Shown here piece after piece: positions 12,701-49,301 of a stretch of 64,000 bases of DNA (the stretch's first letter is position 1; each line of letters opens with the position of its first letter). Source of the DNA: Glandiceps talaboti (Eukaryota; Hemichordata; Enteropneusta; Spengelidae); the NCBI RefSeq assembly GCF_964340395.1, contig NC_135554.1:15585592-15649591 (forward strand). Direction: 5' to 3'. The notes under the pieces are model-generated. The model had not been told where the DNA came from. It saw only the letters and a program-made list of their open reading frames with translations, and did not search any database. Position numbers and translations under genes: made by a program.

Positions 12701-14512
12701 ATTCTGCCACACCTTCGTCGACTGAAGTTTGCAGGCCACGCATAGCTAACGTTTGAGTAGATGCGTCCGACGTGTCATTGTTGATCACATCCTTCGACAA
12801 GACTGGCATGTAGGATGACGGAACTGCCGTTGCTCGGGTACTCTTCTCCTGTTTCAATTTGATTCTTAAACTCAGTTCTTTTGCAAAGCTTATTTTATTC
12901 ATGCAGCTACATGAACCTAATGAACAAGACAAATATAATAATTTGGCCTGATTAGTTTTATTTAGTTAAGAAAAAGGTTTGCAAAGTGTTATGAGTGACA
13001 CACATGGAACACATGGAAAGTACATAAATCATAAACGCTTACATAATATTGTTAATTAGATTACTGATACAATATATATATTTTTTCATTGGTATAGTTG
13101 CAGTGTCATAGGTTCCATGGATATGTTTGACTAGAACTCCAGAGCTAGCTTATCCTCTGAAAAAGTGAAAGTGGTATTCTTTGTACCCATAACTTATCCA
13201 CTATCCACAGGCTTTACATATTTTGATTTCAATAAATTTATCAAGCAGGCATATGACATTAAAATTCAACGATTGCATATCTGGTCAGTACAACTAATAG
13301 GTAATATGAAAATAGTGTGTCAAATTACTGTTTGAGCAGATATACAACCTTTGCAACACTTGTCGAGAAATACTGCTGATCAGAACGCTGTTTTATCAGT
13401 TGTGGACAATAGGAACTGGCTTTGAAGGTGACATACAATCTTCCCCGAACACTATCAAACTGACATGTACATTGATACAAAAACAATTGTGGGTGCCTCA
13501 AATATAGATTCACTCGATACTTTAATCAGGTTCTTTATTATGTCTGTGAAAGTTAGACCTATGGTATATACCAGGGTATATGGCTATCCTTCACATACAA
13601 AACAAATTGATAACAACATGGCGTGAACCTACATCGACATGTTGTTTTGTATCAATGTATATCAGTTTGAAAGTGTGATAACAAGACTTTTCGGCACCTG
13701 GAAGGCAAGTTTTAATTATCTACTACTGATAACACGACATTCTGATCAGTAGCATTTATAGACACCTGTTGCAAGGGTTGTAATTATAAACATTGAGATA
13801 AAAAAGATGCGTATAAGCTGACAGTTGGATTACCGCTTCCTTTCATGTAATTAGATATGTTGCCGAAAGGTATCGTGCTAACCACTTCTTGGTTTGATGC
13901 GGGATGCCAATCAACTCAAAACCAGGTATTACACGTTTGTGAACTGATCCTAAACTGCCGATCACTATGACAACGATTCTACAAAAGAACCCTAGGTTAT
14001 TAATTTCAAGAGAGAGTGGTATATATTTATCAAATTTCTCTGTATAACACCTGTCGATGTGACCATCAAATGGAACTGAAACTTCAACTAGGAAAACTTC
14101 ATGGCTAGTTGTATCAATAATGGTTATGTCAGGTGGTATTGCTGTAGTTGTGAATGATTCTAAATCTGCTCCAAACATGTGTGGAGTTAAAATAGTGTCT
14201 TCTATGACGAGATGAGAGACATCTTTGACAGGAATTTGCTGAAATATCAAATTAACCATGTTAACGATTCTATTGTGCCTGTCTTGATACAGTCTTTGGT
14301 ATTTTGTACATCCATTCAGTACATGTGATACAGTGTCAGTTGGGTGATTACACAAAGTGCATTGTATATGTTGATTTTCACATTGTGAAATTACTCTGTT
14401 TTTTGTGTATGGTCAATATAAGCATTTTCTTTTTTACTTTATTGTACTATACTGATATCTAAAATGATAGATAAGGTTGCAATAAAGTTTATTATTATTT
14501 ATTATTATTTAT

Positions 14513-14546
<34 letters not shown>

Positions 14547-14831
14547 CATACATACATACATACATACATACATACATACATACATACGTACGTACGTACG
14601 TACATACATACATATACACAAGTAATGTTAAATGGAAAACGTAGTGTTGATATTTCAAGACGACGCAAAAAGGAAGTCTAGATCAGTTAGATCAAATCCT
14701 ATGTTACAATTTAACAACGTACCTTCCTCGATGTAACTAAAGAACACAGTAGATGTTACAATCACACAACTTACAACAACCCAATACAATATCATCAAGG
14801 CTATCACGTTACGGCTGCAGTAAGATGACAT
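1332..14831 (-). CDS. Type II membrane protein: EGF-F-lectin-EGF-F-lectin-CTLD
   Basis: Twelve minus-strand exons join with GT-AG borders and matching phase 1 throughout: 14723-14831, 12686-12916, 11987-12142, 8945-9031, 8447-8668, 8126-8335, 6750-6839, 4337-4561, 3559-3768, 2592-2756, 1767-1893, 1340-1410. The joined protein is about 634 residues. It either ends two codons later (GGT ATG TAG, stop at 1332-1334) or splices at the GTATGT donor there and runs past the window. Predicted order: cytosolic tail of 8 residues, membrane segment, Ser/Thr-rich stalk, EGF, F-type lectin (FTP), EGF, FTP, C-type-lectin-like domain. Role inferred: cell-surface carbohydrate or pattern recognition. The full domain order is not one I can match to a named protein. 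Start chosen because the ATG at 14831 opens directly into the membrane segment. Confidence 0.85.
1485..1682 (-). repeat. (CAA/CAG)n array in intron 11
   Basis: TTG/TGC trinucleotides on the plus strand at about 1530-1651 read as a long glutamine run on the minus strand. It lies between exons 11 and 12 of the lectin gene, which splice cleanly without it, so it is intronic. Confidence 0.85.
3559..6839 (-). CDS. Exons 7-9: EGF-like module plus F-type lectin domain 2
   Basis: Exon 7 (6750-6839) reads VTDVCEELNPCYGGSC...YHCNCDAG, again with only five EGF cysteines. Exons 8 and 9 (4337-4561, 3559-3768) give a full F-type lectin domain: NVALGRPTWQSST, KAVDGN, GGCTHT, NPWWRVDLGDFHC, YTRGDCCSERLNGG, VLIG, CEVQVFAP. 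Unlike domain 1 it keeps the sugar-site residues: His in CTHT and R-G-D-C-C-S-E-R, matching H-x(about 26)-R-x-D-x4-R/K. Exons 6 and 9 have the same length (210 nt), as expected for repeats of one two-exon domain. A 1.3-kb foldback element sits in the intron between exons 7 and 8. Confidence 0.88.
3860..3953. repeat. (TG)n(TCTG)n(TG)n microsatellite
   Basis: Compound dinucleotide/tetranucleotide run inside the intron between exons 8 and 9 of the lectin gene. Confidence 0.9.
4677..6007. mobile_element. 1.33-kb foldback element with about 450-bp inverted arms
   Basis: The left arm (4677-5130) begins CTATGGGAAGCCGTTCAGGC and is matched almost base for base, inverted, by the right arm (5559-6007), which ends in CGGCTTCCCATAG. 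A second, shorter inverted pair lies inside (about 5174-5209 against 5428-5462). Each arm carries its own 12-bp stem palindrome (GCCTGTCACGAG, 9-base loop, CTCGTGACAGGC) near its inner part. The loop holds a TCA/TCG/TTG run (5246-5321). No transposase frame is present, so it is non-autonomous. No convincing target-site duplication is seen. It sits in the intron between exons 7 and 8 of the lectin gene. Confidence 0.88.
6168..6265. repeat. Three or four G-runs in one 100-bp stretch
   Basis: Runs of 6 to 11 G at about 6174-6195, 6220-6231 and 6255-6264 on the plus strand; C-runs on the transcribed (minus) strand. They could form a G-quadruplex on the non-template side. Confidence 0.6.
6420..6740. 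repeat. Compound tetranucleotide block (CTGT, CACT, CCCA, GTCT)
   Basis: About 320 bp made almost only of tetranucleotide runs that change phase and sequence several times: CTGT at 6425-6475, CACT at 6490-6543, CCCA at 6545-6570, CACT again to 6620, GTCT at 6665-6730. It ends ten bases short of exon 7 of the lectin gene. Confidence 0.9.
7121..7895. mobile_element. Foldback element, GATT/GATC-ended family, copy 1
   Basis: The left arm (7121 to about 7450) starts ATGTAATTGATTGATTGATT and is repeated inverted in the right arm (about 7545-7895), which ends ATCGATCGTTTAATC then ACATG. Matching internal blocks in the two arms include the TTGGTTGAATGATTG, GTGGTGAAATAAAACTT, GATATTGATCAATTG and TTATTGACTAAATAAA stretches. 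No transposase frame. A second, shortened copy lies at 58012-58545. Confidence 0.8.
8126..9031 (-). CDS. Exons 4-6: EGF-like module plus F-type lectin domain 1
   Basis: Exon 4 (8945-9031, residues about 166-194) reads DIDDCFPGAC...CIDGINQYHCNCSGNG. It fits the calcium-binding EGF pattern (DIDDC and C-x-D-x4-Y-x-C) but stops after five cysteines. Exons 5 and 6 (8447-8668, 8126-8335) form one F-type lectin domain: NVARD...QSST, AVDD, SC, GWWKVDLGEMRC, WNRQDCC, ITGVDIRI, CEVQVLAP. In the sugar-site motif R-x-D-x4-R/K, this domain has R-Q-D-C-C-A-E-D, so the second basic residue is Asp, and the usual His before it (SC-x-HT) is replaced in SCALT. Loss of canonical fucose binding is likely. Confidence 0.85.
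9079..9415. mobile_element. MITE, TA-flanked, CAGTC ends
   Basis: A 337-bp element with inverted ends of about 46 bp or more: CAGTCCATTTAAAGTTACTG on the left, and the right end read backwards as CAGTCAGTTTTAAGTTACCG. It is flanked by TA on both sides (9077-9078 and 9416-9417). CAGT ends with a TA duplication fit a Tc1/mariner-type non-autonomous element. The left end alone recurs at 12193-12255. It lies in intron 3 of the lectin gene, just upstream of exon 4. Confidence 0.8.
9520..10051 (+). mobile_element. CR1/L2-like LINE 3' end (dead copy)
   Basis: Plus-strand frame at 9535-9720 contains YSALIQCHFDYSCSSRYSTL and KKKLQIAQKQN, the conserved stretch after the RT palm in CR1/L2-type elements. 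Downstream, in a shifted frame, FKKAVKSYL follows. The 3' end carries a shared UTR block (CCCCACTGGAAACAAGTC...) and a tail of AATCT repeats ending at about 10051. The same UTR block is found inverted at 59556-59686. Confidence 0.75.
10087..11821. mobile_element. 1.73-kb element with perfect 34-bp inverted ends
   Basis: Positions 10087-10120 (AGGCCAGAAAAAATAAAAAA then GCTGTTCAACGGGC) are exactly the reverse complement of 11788-11821. Perfect ends suggest recent activity. The interior has no transposase-like frame; its only sizeable frame (10555-10845, minus) is not recognisable. I see no clear target-site duplication. It sits within intron 3 of the lectin gene. Confidence 0.72.
11987..14831 (-). 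CDS. Exons 1-3: membrane anchor and stalk
   Basis: Exon 1 (14723-14831) begins MSSYCSRN, then a 25-27-residue hydrophobic run (VIALMILYWVVVSCVIV and on), then SYIEE. A short basic N-terminus with a long hydrophobic span and no clear cleavage site favours a type II anchor over a signal peptide. Exon 2 (12686-12916) and exon 3 (11987-12142) encode a low-complexity, Ser/Thr-rich stalk of about 129 residues. The two share a module: PSSYMPVLS...TQTLAMRGLQTS against PSYMTVLPS...TQMSAVRGLQTS, so exon 3 probably arose by duplication of the end of exon 2. The exon 3 acceptor (CATGACAG at 12143) is the weakest splice site in the gene, but the phase fits on both sides. Confidence 0.75.
12193..12255. mobile_element. 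Solo end of the TA/CAGTC MITE
   Basis: Near-identical to the left end of the MITE at 9079-9415 (from ATACAGTCCATTTAAAGTTAC to GACACAGAAACTG). It lies about 50 bp upstream of exon 3 of the lectin gene and so contributes to the region around that exon's acceptor. Confidence 0.7.
12870..13345. repeat. Locally duplicated segment, copy A
   Basis: The stretch from the 5' part of lectin exon 2 into intron 1 is repeated, diverged, at 15250-15890 and partly at 16545-16745. Shared markers are ACATGGAAAGTACA, TTTTTTCATTGGTATAGTTG, TTTGTACCCATAA and CAGGCTTTACATAT. Confidence 0.65.
13806..14400 (-). mobile_element. R2-like LINE: zinc finger and restriction-type endonuclease
   Basis: Minus-strand frame of about 185 residues. 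It shows CTLCNHPTDTVSHVLNGC, the C-x2-C-x7-H-x4-C finger that precedes the endonuclease of R2/R4-type elements, then YQDRHNRIV, then PDITIID...VFLVEVSVPFD...YTEKFDKY, which looks like the PD-(D/E)xK restriction-like endonuclease core. It ends with a stop near 13843 and has no RT domain attached, so it is a 5'-truncated insertion. It lies in intron 1 of the lectin gene, in the same orientation. Confidence 0.75.
14485..14612. repeat. (ATT)n and (TACA)n microsatellites
   Basis: A short TTATTATT run followed by about 95 bp of TACA repeats with a GTAC interruption at 14587-14603. It lies just upstream, in minus-strand terms, of the R2-like fragment. Confidence 0.9.
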
Positions 14832-15249
14832 GGTTGATCTTCTTTAAAGATATTGTCGAAACTGCAAAATTCACCATATCTTGTCTGACATGATCATCAA
14901 GTGTATTTAAGAGATTGAAAATGTAGTTTGTGGTGAAATGTACACCTACACTGGTATAAAAGAGGTGGCGGCGTGTGATTGGATATTCATAGATAAACTG
15001 GCGGCTATGTATCCATTTACGTTCCTATTCCTCATTCATTTGAATATACGGGAAGATGTGCCTCGATGTGTGACAGTTTTGTATTAAAAAAAACTTTTTT
15101 TCAGTTGATTTGCATGATCAGTATTATCATAAAAGAATATTGCAGCCTGATTCTTAAAGAACAGTTTGCATAATTAATCAAAAATATCAAATGAACTTAT
15201 ATTCGGAATATATGTAAATTAATTATCAGAATGGAGAGGATGCAATTTG

Positions 15250-15890
<641 letters not shown>

Positions 15891-15898
15891 TAAAGCTA

Positions 15899-16255
15899 AG
15901 TGGCCATATGGATGAAGAGATTGAAGACGGTATTTATTTTGGATTTTCAATTAATAAAACAATTTAATCATTGCTTCCTACTTAAGGAAATCAATGCAAA
16001 ACAACATATGCCATGTCCTTATTTGTAACTCAATACATTCCAAGCGATTTATAATTGTGTAGAATGTCTGTTACTGTACGTACAATAACAATTTTTTTTT
16101 ACACATTTTTATAGTGTTTTGCTCTGTATTGAGTTGCAAACACAGACTTAGTCACTGTTGTTTCACATTTATTTTTCAAGTAGGAAGCCATGATAAAATT
16201 GTTTTATAAATTAAAAATACAAGATAAATATCAAATACTCAACCATATGGCCACT
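15899..16255. mobile_element. MITE with AGTGGCCATATGG ends
   Basis: Inverted ends of about 75 bp: left AGTGGCCATATGGATGAAGA..., right end read backwards AGTGGCCATATGGTTGAGTA..., both continuing to a CTTCCTACTT block. A half copy with the same right end follows at 16371-16454. Related sequence, with the CTCAATACA/TTGTAACTC and TTTTCAAGTAG markers, is at 59200-59470 and 62150-62650. Confidence 0.75.
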
Positions 16256-16978
16256 ACTATAATGACCTTGTTCCAAAATGTGCTTTTGGCACTTTCTCAA
16301 AATAGATTGATAGTTTTTTTCCACACATATATCGAGTTACAAACAAAAACTTGGTTAATGTTCACATTGGTTTTTCAAGTAGGAAACCACTATAAAATTG
16401 TTTTATAAATTGAAAATCCAAACTGAATACTAAATTCTCGTCCATATGGCCACTATAATAGCCTTGTTCCGAAAATGCGCTCTAGGCACTTTCGCAAAAT
16501 AGGTTAATAGTTTGGCCCTTATATCACTATAATATTTGTCTTGGAACATTTGGAAAACATGGAAAGTACATAAATTCGAACCGCTTGTACACATTATGTT
16601 GTTAATTAGAATGTTTATATATATTTTTTCATTGGTAGAGTTGCAGTGTGATAGATATGATTCCAGAGTTTATTCTCGAAAATTATAATTTTTGTACCCA
16701 TAATTTATTCACAGGCTTTACATATACACGTATAATTTGAATTTATGAATACGGTATATTAGTCGTTCTTGAATAGCAGTCGTTTCATTGGTTTTGATTG
16801 TCACGTATACATGTGAAAAGGTATATGTTGGTAGTCCCTTTTGGCAATCCGCCTTCACTTTTGAGCATAGTTGATGTTCATGCCATGATGCGCCCTCAAC
16901 GTGCATAAGAAGTACGATTAAGCGAACAGATTCATGGGATAGGTCTTCTGTAGGCCATTTTGGAAATTCGCCGGCAAG

Positions 16979-19699
16979 ATGTCTCTGCTCAGGAGTTTCA
17001 GTAGACTTTCTCGTGTAGTTAGTAATGTAAGAACAGTTACGGCAGTACAGCCGATGAGGAGGTATGCCGAGGAGGCAGCAGCAGCGTCACAAGCCATGGC
17101 ATTCACATTTGCAACGCCAACACAGGTACGTTTCCCAGTTCCACTTTGCAAAGTCCTGTTCTCGTGGCCTTGTTGGCACGACTTCGTTATATCTTTCACT
17201 GATTGTATTATACATCGTTTGCTGATCAGAATTACAACATGATGTGATAATCAAAGCTTGTTGAAATGAGCCTGCGTTCAGAATCAACACTATAAACACT
17301 GTAAACTATGACCTCGTGAGCCTCTTATAAAATACACACTCATCCTGAACCTGGTACCATGACATCATGGATGTATAGGTCACCAACTCACTATATTCCT
17401 GTCGTGGTCGATCTCTCAGCCTTCCTAAAATAAAAAAAATAAAAAAAAGAATGTGTGCGCTGTATTTTGCTTCAGAAACTCCAGTGAGCAGAGGTCAAAA
17501 CACACTGTAATTTTAACTTGACTTCTAATAAGTTCTATATTTATAAATTTCTCTTATGACTTATGTTATTATTTTATGAATTTCTTATTCAGAATCAAAT
17601 TAATGATCATATACTCACTTCTGTAGTAGTAGTAGTACTAGTAGAGCCATTTATGTATTTGCTGCAAACGTATGCAATTTTTGGGAAGAGTTCTGTCATT
17701 GTCATATCTTTTTACCTTTTCAAATGTATAAGGTTCCCCTAATTACTGCTCACATGTGCTGTTCATCCCTTTCATTAGCAGGAGATTTAGCTAGATTTTC
17801 CACAGAATTTGTTCGTTTGACTATACATTAGAAAGAGATCATAGAGAAAGAATACACATATACAGTAACTAGACTACCCCCGCCCTACATTCATTCATGT
17901 AGAAATATATTTGTATATCTTTAGGGATTGATTGTACATAAACATTTTAACACTGTCTGAATCCTTAGATTTTTGACATAATTTTTGAGAATGTACAAGT
18001 AGCAAGATACATCTCATTGCATTTTAAGATTTCATGTTTTTTTCTTGTTTTTCCACAGATGTTCTACAGGGAAGCTGATGTCAAGCAAGTAGATGTACCA
18101 TCCTCAACTGGTAACTTTGGTATCCTACCCCAACATGTACCTGTATTGTCTGTCATAAAACCAGGTGTTGTAACAGTTTATGAAAGTGATGGTGCAGAAA
18201 ATAAATATTTCGGTAAATATTTGTGTTTATGCTAAATTATAGATTATGATTTGAAAATGGAAAAAAAAAAGTAACGATGCAAGCATCGCATCATACATTG
18301 TCACATGTAATCTTGTTTAATAAATCTGATCAAGTAAAAAGCTTTATTTGTTTTATTCATATTATATTATGTTTTACTGTTCCGGAAACAAAAGAGAATT
18401 CAAATGGCATGTCACGCTGCTCTGGTGGCCTTTTTTTCAATAGGGCAGCATAACATGTTGTAAGAAGACATGAGATGAAACACATATGAAATAAACCAAG
18501 TTATCTACTTGGGTATATTTAGTCAGATTGTTTCTTACAAAACCTCCTAGAGTTACTGACATGTGAATTCAGTGTTTTTGGTAAGAATTGGGAACCCTTG
18601 TGGTAACAGAAATAGGAGAAATCCATTAAAACTTACATAGAATTCCCCACCTTGCACTCTAGTGTTGATGGTAAATCCTGTACCATGACTCTGGAACAGA
18701 GGTAGATTTCATTAAAATGTACTTACAGTTTTAACAAATTCAAAAACTCTGGTGTCGATTTGTAAATCCTTTGTGATTTGATAATTTCATCAAGTACATT
18801 GTACTTCTCCTGTTTACATAACTGTTTGAACTCCTAGCTTTATGTGTTCACATTGCAGTCAGTAGTGGTACTATCACAGTCAATGCTGACTCCTCAGTTC
18901 AGGTACTTGCTGAAGAAGCTGTTCCTCTTGATCAACTGGACAAAGAGGTAAACATAATTTACATAAAGGAGAAATTTTCTCACCAATACTACTATGACGC
19001 CATCTAAGACATATCATGCTGGTTATTTAGGCTCTTTCTAGAAAATGTGAAACCCTGTACAGAAAATATTCCATCATTCTTAAGCTCTGTTTATCATTGT
19101 GCTAATAGCCTTAGAAATAAGTTGAAGTTAGTATATTTTGAGTAGCTTCATTCCCATCAGGAAAGTATTCACAATGTGAAATTGTAATTTCTCATGCAAA
19201 ATGACATTTTTTGCCTTCAGAATAACCCCAACACATGGTATAAAATTGTGGGGCCCCAGTGTGCCCTCTAAGCCAATTTGACATGCCACTGATGCACAAA
19301 ATTTTCTAGTGACGCACCAAAATTTGGTTCCCTGTCTCTATGCTATATGGTGACCCATAAGAAATCACAGCTTTTATCATTTTGACCAACAACAACAAAA
19401 TCTGGTTATCATTAGAGGGCACATGTGGGCAGTTAATATAAATTTGACACTGGTCCTCTAAATGTAAGAAGGTAGTGAAAGAGCATAAGAAATTTCATGA
19501 CTAAATATTTGTCTTGTCAAGGTATACTGTCTTTATTGTATTAATATGACTATGTTTATTGTTTCGTCTTCAGGCAATAGAACAAGGCTTAACCAAAGCA
19601 CAGCAAGATGTTCAGTCAAGTACTGAGGAAGTAACCAAAGCTGAAGCACTGATTGCATTAGAAGTCCATGAAGCTTTAGCGAAGGCATTAGACAAATAG
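16979..19699 (+). CDS. ATP5F1D: Mitochondrial ATP synthase subunit delta
   Basis: Four exons: 16979-17125, 18059-18212, 18859-18947, 19574-19699 (stop TAG), all GT-AG and in phase, giving 171 residues, close to the 168 of human. The subunit belongs to the central stalk of F1Fo ATP synthase in the inner mitochondrial membrane, where with gamma and epsilon it couples rotor movement to catalysis. Exon 1 encodes an Arg-rich, acid-free presequence (MSLLRSFSRLSRVVSNVRTV...MRRYAEE). Exon 2 carries the family signature STGNFGILPQHVPVLSVIKP, GVVTV, in the N-terminal beta-sandwich. Exon 4 gives the C-terminal helical hairpin. It lies between the minus-strand lectin gene and RICTOR. Confidence 0.95.
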
Positions 19700-20121
19700 T
19701 TTGTAAGATTTAGTTAGAGGTGTGTACTACAACAGGACCCCATAATGCATGAGTGCAAGTGTGGTGTAGTTGTACAGGTGATTGTGGTATTCTCTGTGGC
19801 TGTAGTTTCATGAGTGTAGTAAAGAGTACAACAGAAACACCCCAGGTACCCACACTGGTTGCACTCGTGTGTTATGGTGGCCTGTTATAATTATACATGT
19901 TTATGCAAAACAGCTAATTATGCAGAAGTATCCGACCTTGTAGTGACATGATTACATGTATATTAAACGATCACAATTATTCTCATTTACATACCGATAA
20001 ACAATAATGCGTTCGGTATTGCACTGTCATACACCTATTACTTATATGCATGCACTAATACAGGTATTAACTGGTACATCTGTAAAATTTGCTATAGCTT
20101 CTTTACATTACCTTCTAGTTT

Positions 20122-20127
20122 AATAAA
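20122..20127 (+). terminator. Candidate poly(A) signal of ATP5F1D
   Basis: First AATAAA after the stop codon at 19699, about 420 bp downstream. Later AATAAA near 20545 is an alternative. Confidence 0.45.
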
Positions 20128-23100
20128 TGATAAACAGAATTCTGAGATCAAATAATACCTCTGTTAATAACTATTCAGCCAACATCTCCGTCAAGAATCA
20201 AATATATTATCAGTCTAAAATTCAAAGTAAATTATCAAAAATTGAGCCTCAGATTCAATTTGAAAATCTTGAAGACTGAAGAGCTTAACATTCATCTCAA
20301 TGTTTTACAAGTAATTCTTTCTATTTATTACAGTGTGGTGCTTGTATTGTATATTCTACTGGGTGATCTGACCAGAGAAGTGTGTACGTGTTTGTGGAAC
20401 CAATCACACTGATATTTCATCGTAAAAATGAGTTGAACAGAGCGACAACAACCTTTGACCAATTCCATTTTTAAATTCAGTGTAAAACCACAAGTTTGCT
20501 TATCATTAGATACTGTTAACATGTAAATTCCAGTTGAAAAGTGAAATAAATTCTCACATTATATTAATTTGAAGTGACAAGTATGACTGTAATTATTTGC
20601 TATACATGCAAACCATCAACCATTTAGTTTATTGTCAGTTGTATAAATTTTTGTTATCCCTACTGTTCCCACAGTTTTGAGAAGGATCTTTTTGTGGGCG
20701 ATTAGTATATTATAGACTGTAAGATGTGTCGTGTAGCCGTGATGGCCTCCTCAATCTGAGGGGGTTGAACATTGTGTGAGTGCACCCTGTCATGGCATAC
20801 CGTACTGCATTGAAAATGCTGTCATTTTCTTTCAAATAGTTTCTCAAGTAGACATGTGGAAAACATTCCAATACCAAGATGATCTCTTGTGAATCACCAT
20901 GCACTTGTGACTTAATCACATGTATTCACACATGCACACACACACACACACGCACGCATGTACACGCACACACACACACACACACACTACCTTATCATGA
21001 TAGCACTACTGAACTGGCATGGTATAGGAATATGACCAGCGTAATTTGATTGAATCTGAAATTATGTCAATCAACTACCTGAACTAAAAATGAAGCCGTT
21101 GCATCTTTACTACAAATACTATGAACTGCAAAACATGTCAAGTTTGTCCTCGCAACAACAACAACACTCTTTATCTTACAAAGCCTCTATGTGAATTTAA
21201 AGTTGAATGTATTGAAATAACTAAGAAATTGATAATATGGTCCAGCTTTGCATTCTACCAAGCTGGCTCTTTCAGTCATTTACAGGGAAACACCACTTGG
21301 GAAGTAGAGGCATTATAAAGATGATTTAGACTGAAAGGTATAGGTACTTAGGAGTCTTGAATATTCATCGTTCAACCTTGAATATATTATTTCTCCTGAC
21401 TCCCATGAGGCAATGGCTGATATCAAAGATACCCTGTAAAGGCACAAGATCAACTTGATGTTTCTCTGAAATCGCAAGTAATTGTAGGTGCTATAAAATG
21501 GTGAAATTACTCCAGAACCCATAAATTATTAAAATATCTATTTCTTGGCGTAATGTTCCCTTTGGAGTTGTTTTTAAAGCTTATTCCAGTTTGTTGCCAT
21601 GGTGACTAGTTATTCTCTTCAAACCATTGTATCACAGGAAGATGTCATTAACATAAGTAAATTATAGCTTTGCTCAAGGTAAATATAAAACTGACAATTT
21701 AGCAAACCAGTGAGGACAAGTGTACACCTCGATAATGTATGTATGGTGTAACATTGTTAGAAATAAGATGACACTCCTAGCAATAGAATCTTGTAAATAT
21801 ATAGTGCCATGTTTTGATAATTCTACAAATTGTTTCAATACAGCTATAATCTAAGCAATATATACTGGATATTTTCACCCCTAGAAAATTTTGCAATTTT
21901 ACGGTTTCATATATATACCAGTAGTTCCCAAGGTATTAATGAAGCCAAGTCTGTTGCATTGTTAGTACAAAGACATTCATTTACAACTTATTTTCACATT
22001 TTACTTTTCTGCAAAACAAGAGTAATTTAGAAAGTGAAAATATCTAGGTTTACAATATCAAATGCTAAGAAGAAAGTATTTTAATTCAAAGATTTTACAA
22101 AAAAAATGATGGCATTATAGGTTTTTTTTCTTCAATTTTTTAAAACATATATGCAAATGATACCATAGACCCTCCACCAGGGGTGGTCTATGGCCAAACC
22201 AAAACCTTTGTAGCTATTATCTTATACCATGTCTGTTCCAGTACTGTCAAGCCAGTGCTTCTAGAGATATTTATAAGAGAGACAGGTAGATATACATACA
22301 CAGCACACATCTGTATCATCAACGTATTGAAATGGCGCCCCCATACATACAAACACAGAAAACCCTCACAATCCATGAAAAATCCTAGCACAGCATGTCA
22401 TGCAAACCTACCCTCACTTGGACAGCAAATTTTATATCTAATTAATGGTGCCTAATCACATGTAACACAATCAACACTCTGTAGAGTTCTTTTATTTACT
22501 GAAAATTAAAAAAATGAGTACGCATTTCTAAAAAAAAAAACCAAACAGTAATTTGTGAACAGTTCAGACTTTTGAATGAATAACAAACAAACTAAAGAGC
22601 CAAAATATCAACATTAACAAAAAGGAGCGACAAAAAGGGGCAGGTTGATAGGGGACGTGTTTGTCTAAATATAAAACATATTTTTTGTTGCATATTTTCA
22701 ATAATGTATATATATATATTTTTGTTTTGTTTGTTTATATTTTTCGTAAATGTCACCAACAAGACCTTGGTTACCTGTGATCAATACTGCAATTCTGCAA
22801 AATTTTGTCATGTTGTGAGGCTGAGTAAACTTTTGTAATATATAATGAATTTGTCAACACAAAAATTTCTGATATTTTTTTATATATCAAATTTTTTTAC
22901 AATTTCAATATTTTGTAAGGGATAAGAAAGTAAATTAGATGTCGTTTCTCAGTGTTTATCAAGGTTTGATACTGAAGCTGAGAACAGTGCTATGATATTG
23001 AATAATCATGTTATGATTAAAATTTTCAAAAAACGTGAAAATAGCGCCCTCATCCCAGCACTCTCGGATATCCCAGTCCCATTCCCAGTTCAAAGTTCGC

Positions 23101-23152
23101 AGGCATCTAAACCTCACGAAATCACACGAGAACCTGCGAGGAACGGTCCAAG
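20128..23152. other. Intergenic: ATP5F1D to RICTOR
   Basis: No gene recognised. A CA/CACG run lies at about 20937-20987 and a short palindromic element at 22163-22193. The last 150 bp before the RICTOR start are visibly richer in G+C than the preceding sequence and have no TATA box, as expected for a housekeeping promoter. Confidence 0.7.
22163..22193. repeat. Short hairpin element, CATAGACCCTCCACC family, copy 1
   Basis: CCATAGACCCTCCACC followed at once by its near complement GGGGTGGTCTATGG. The same hairpin recurs at 38714-38747 and 42771-42808. Confidence 0.75.

Positions 23153-49301
<26,149 letters not shown>

Noticed and set aside
14955-14962. TATAAAAG as promoter of the lectin gene
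   Set aside because: It reads on the plus strand while the gene is on the minus strand; the gene's own upstream side has no matching TATA box at the right distance.
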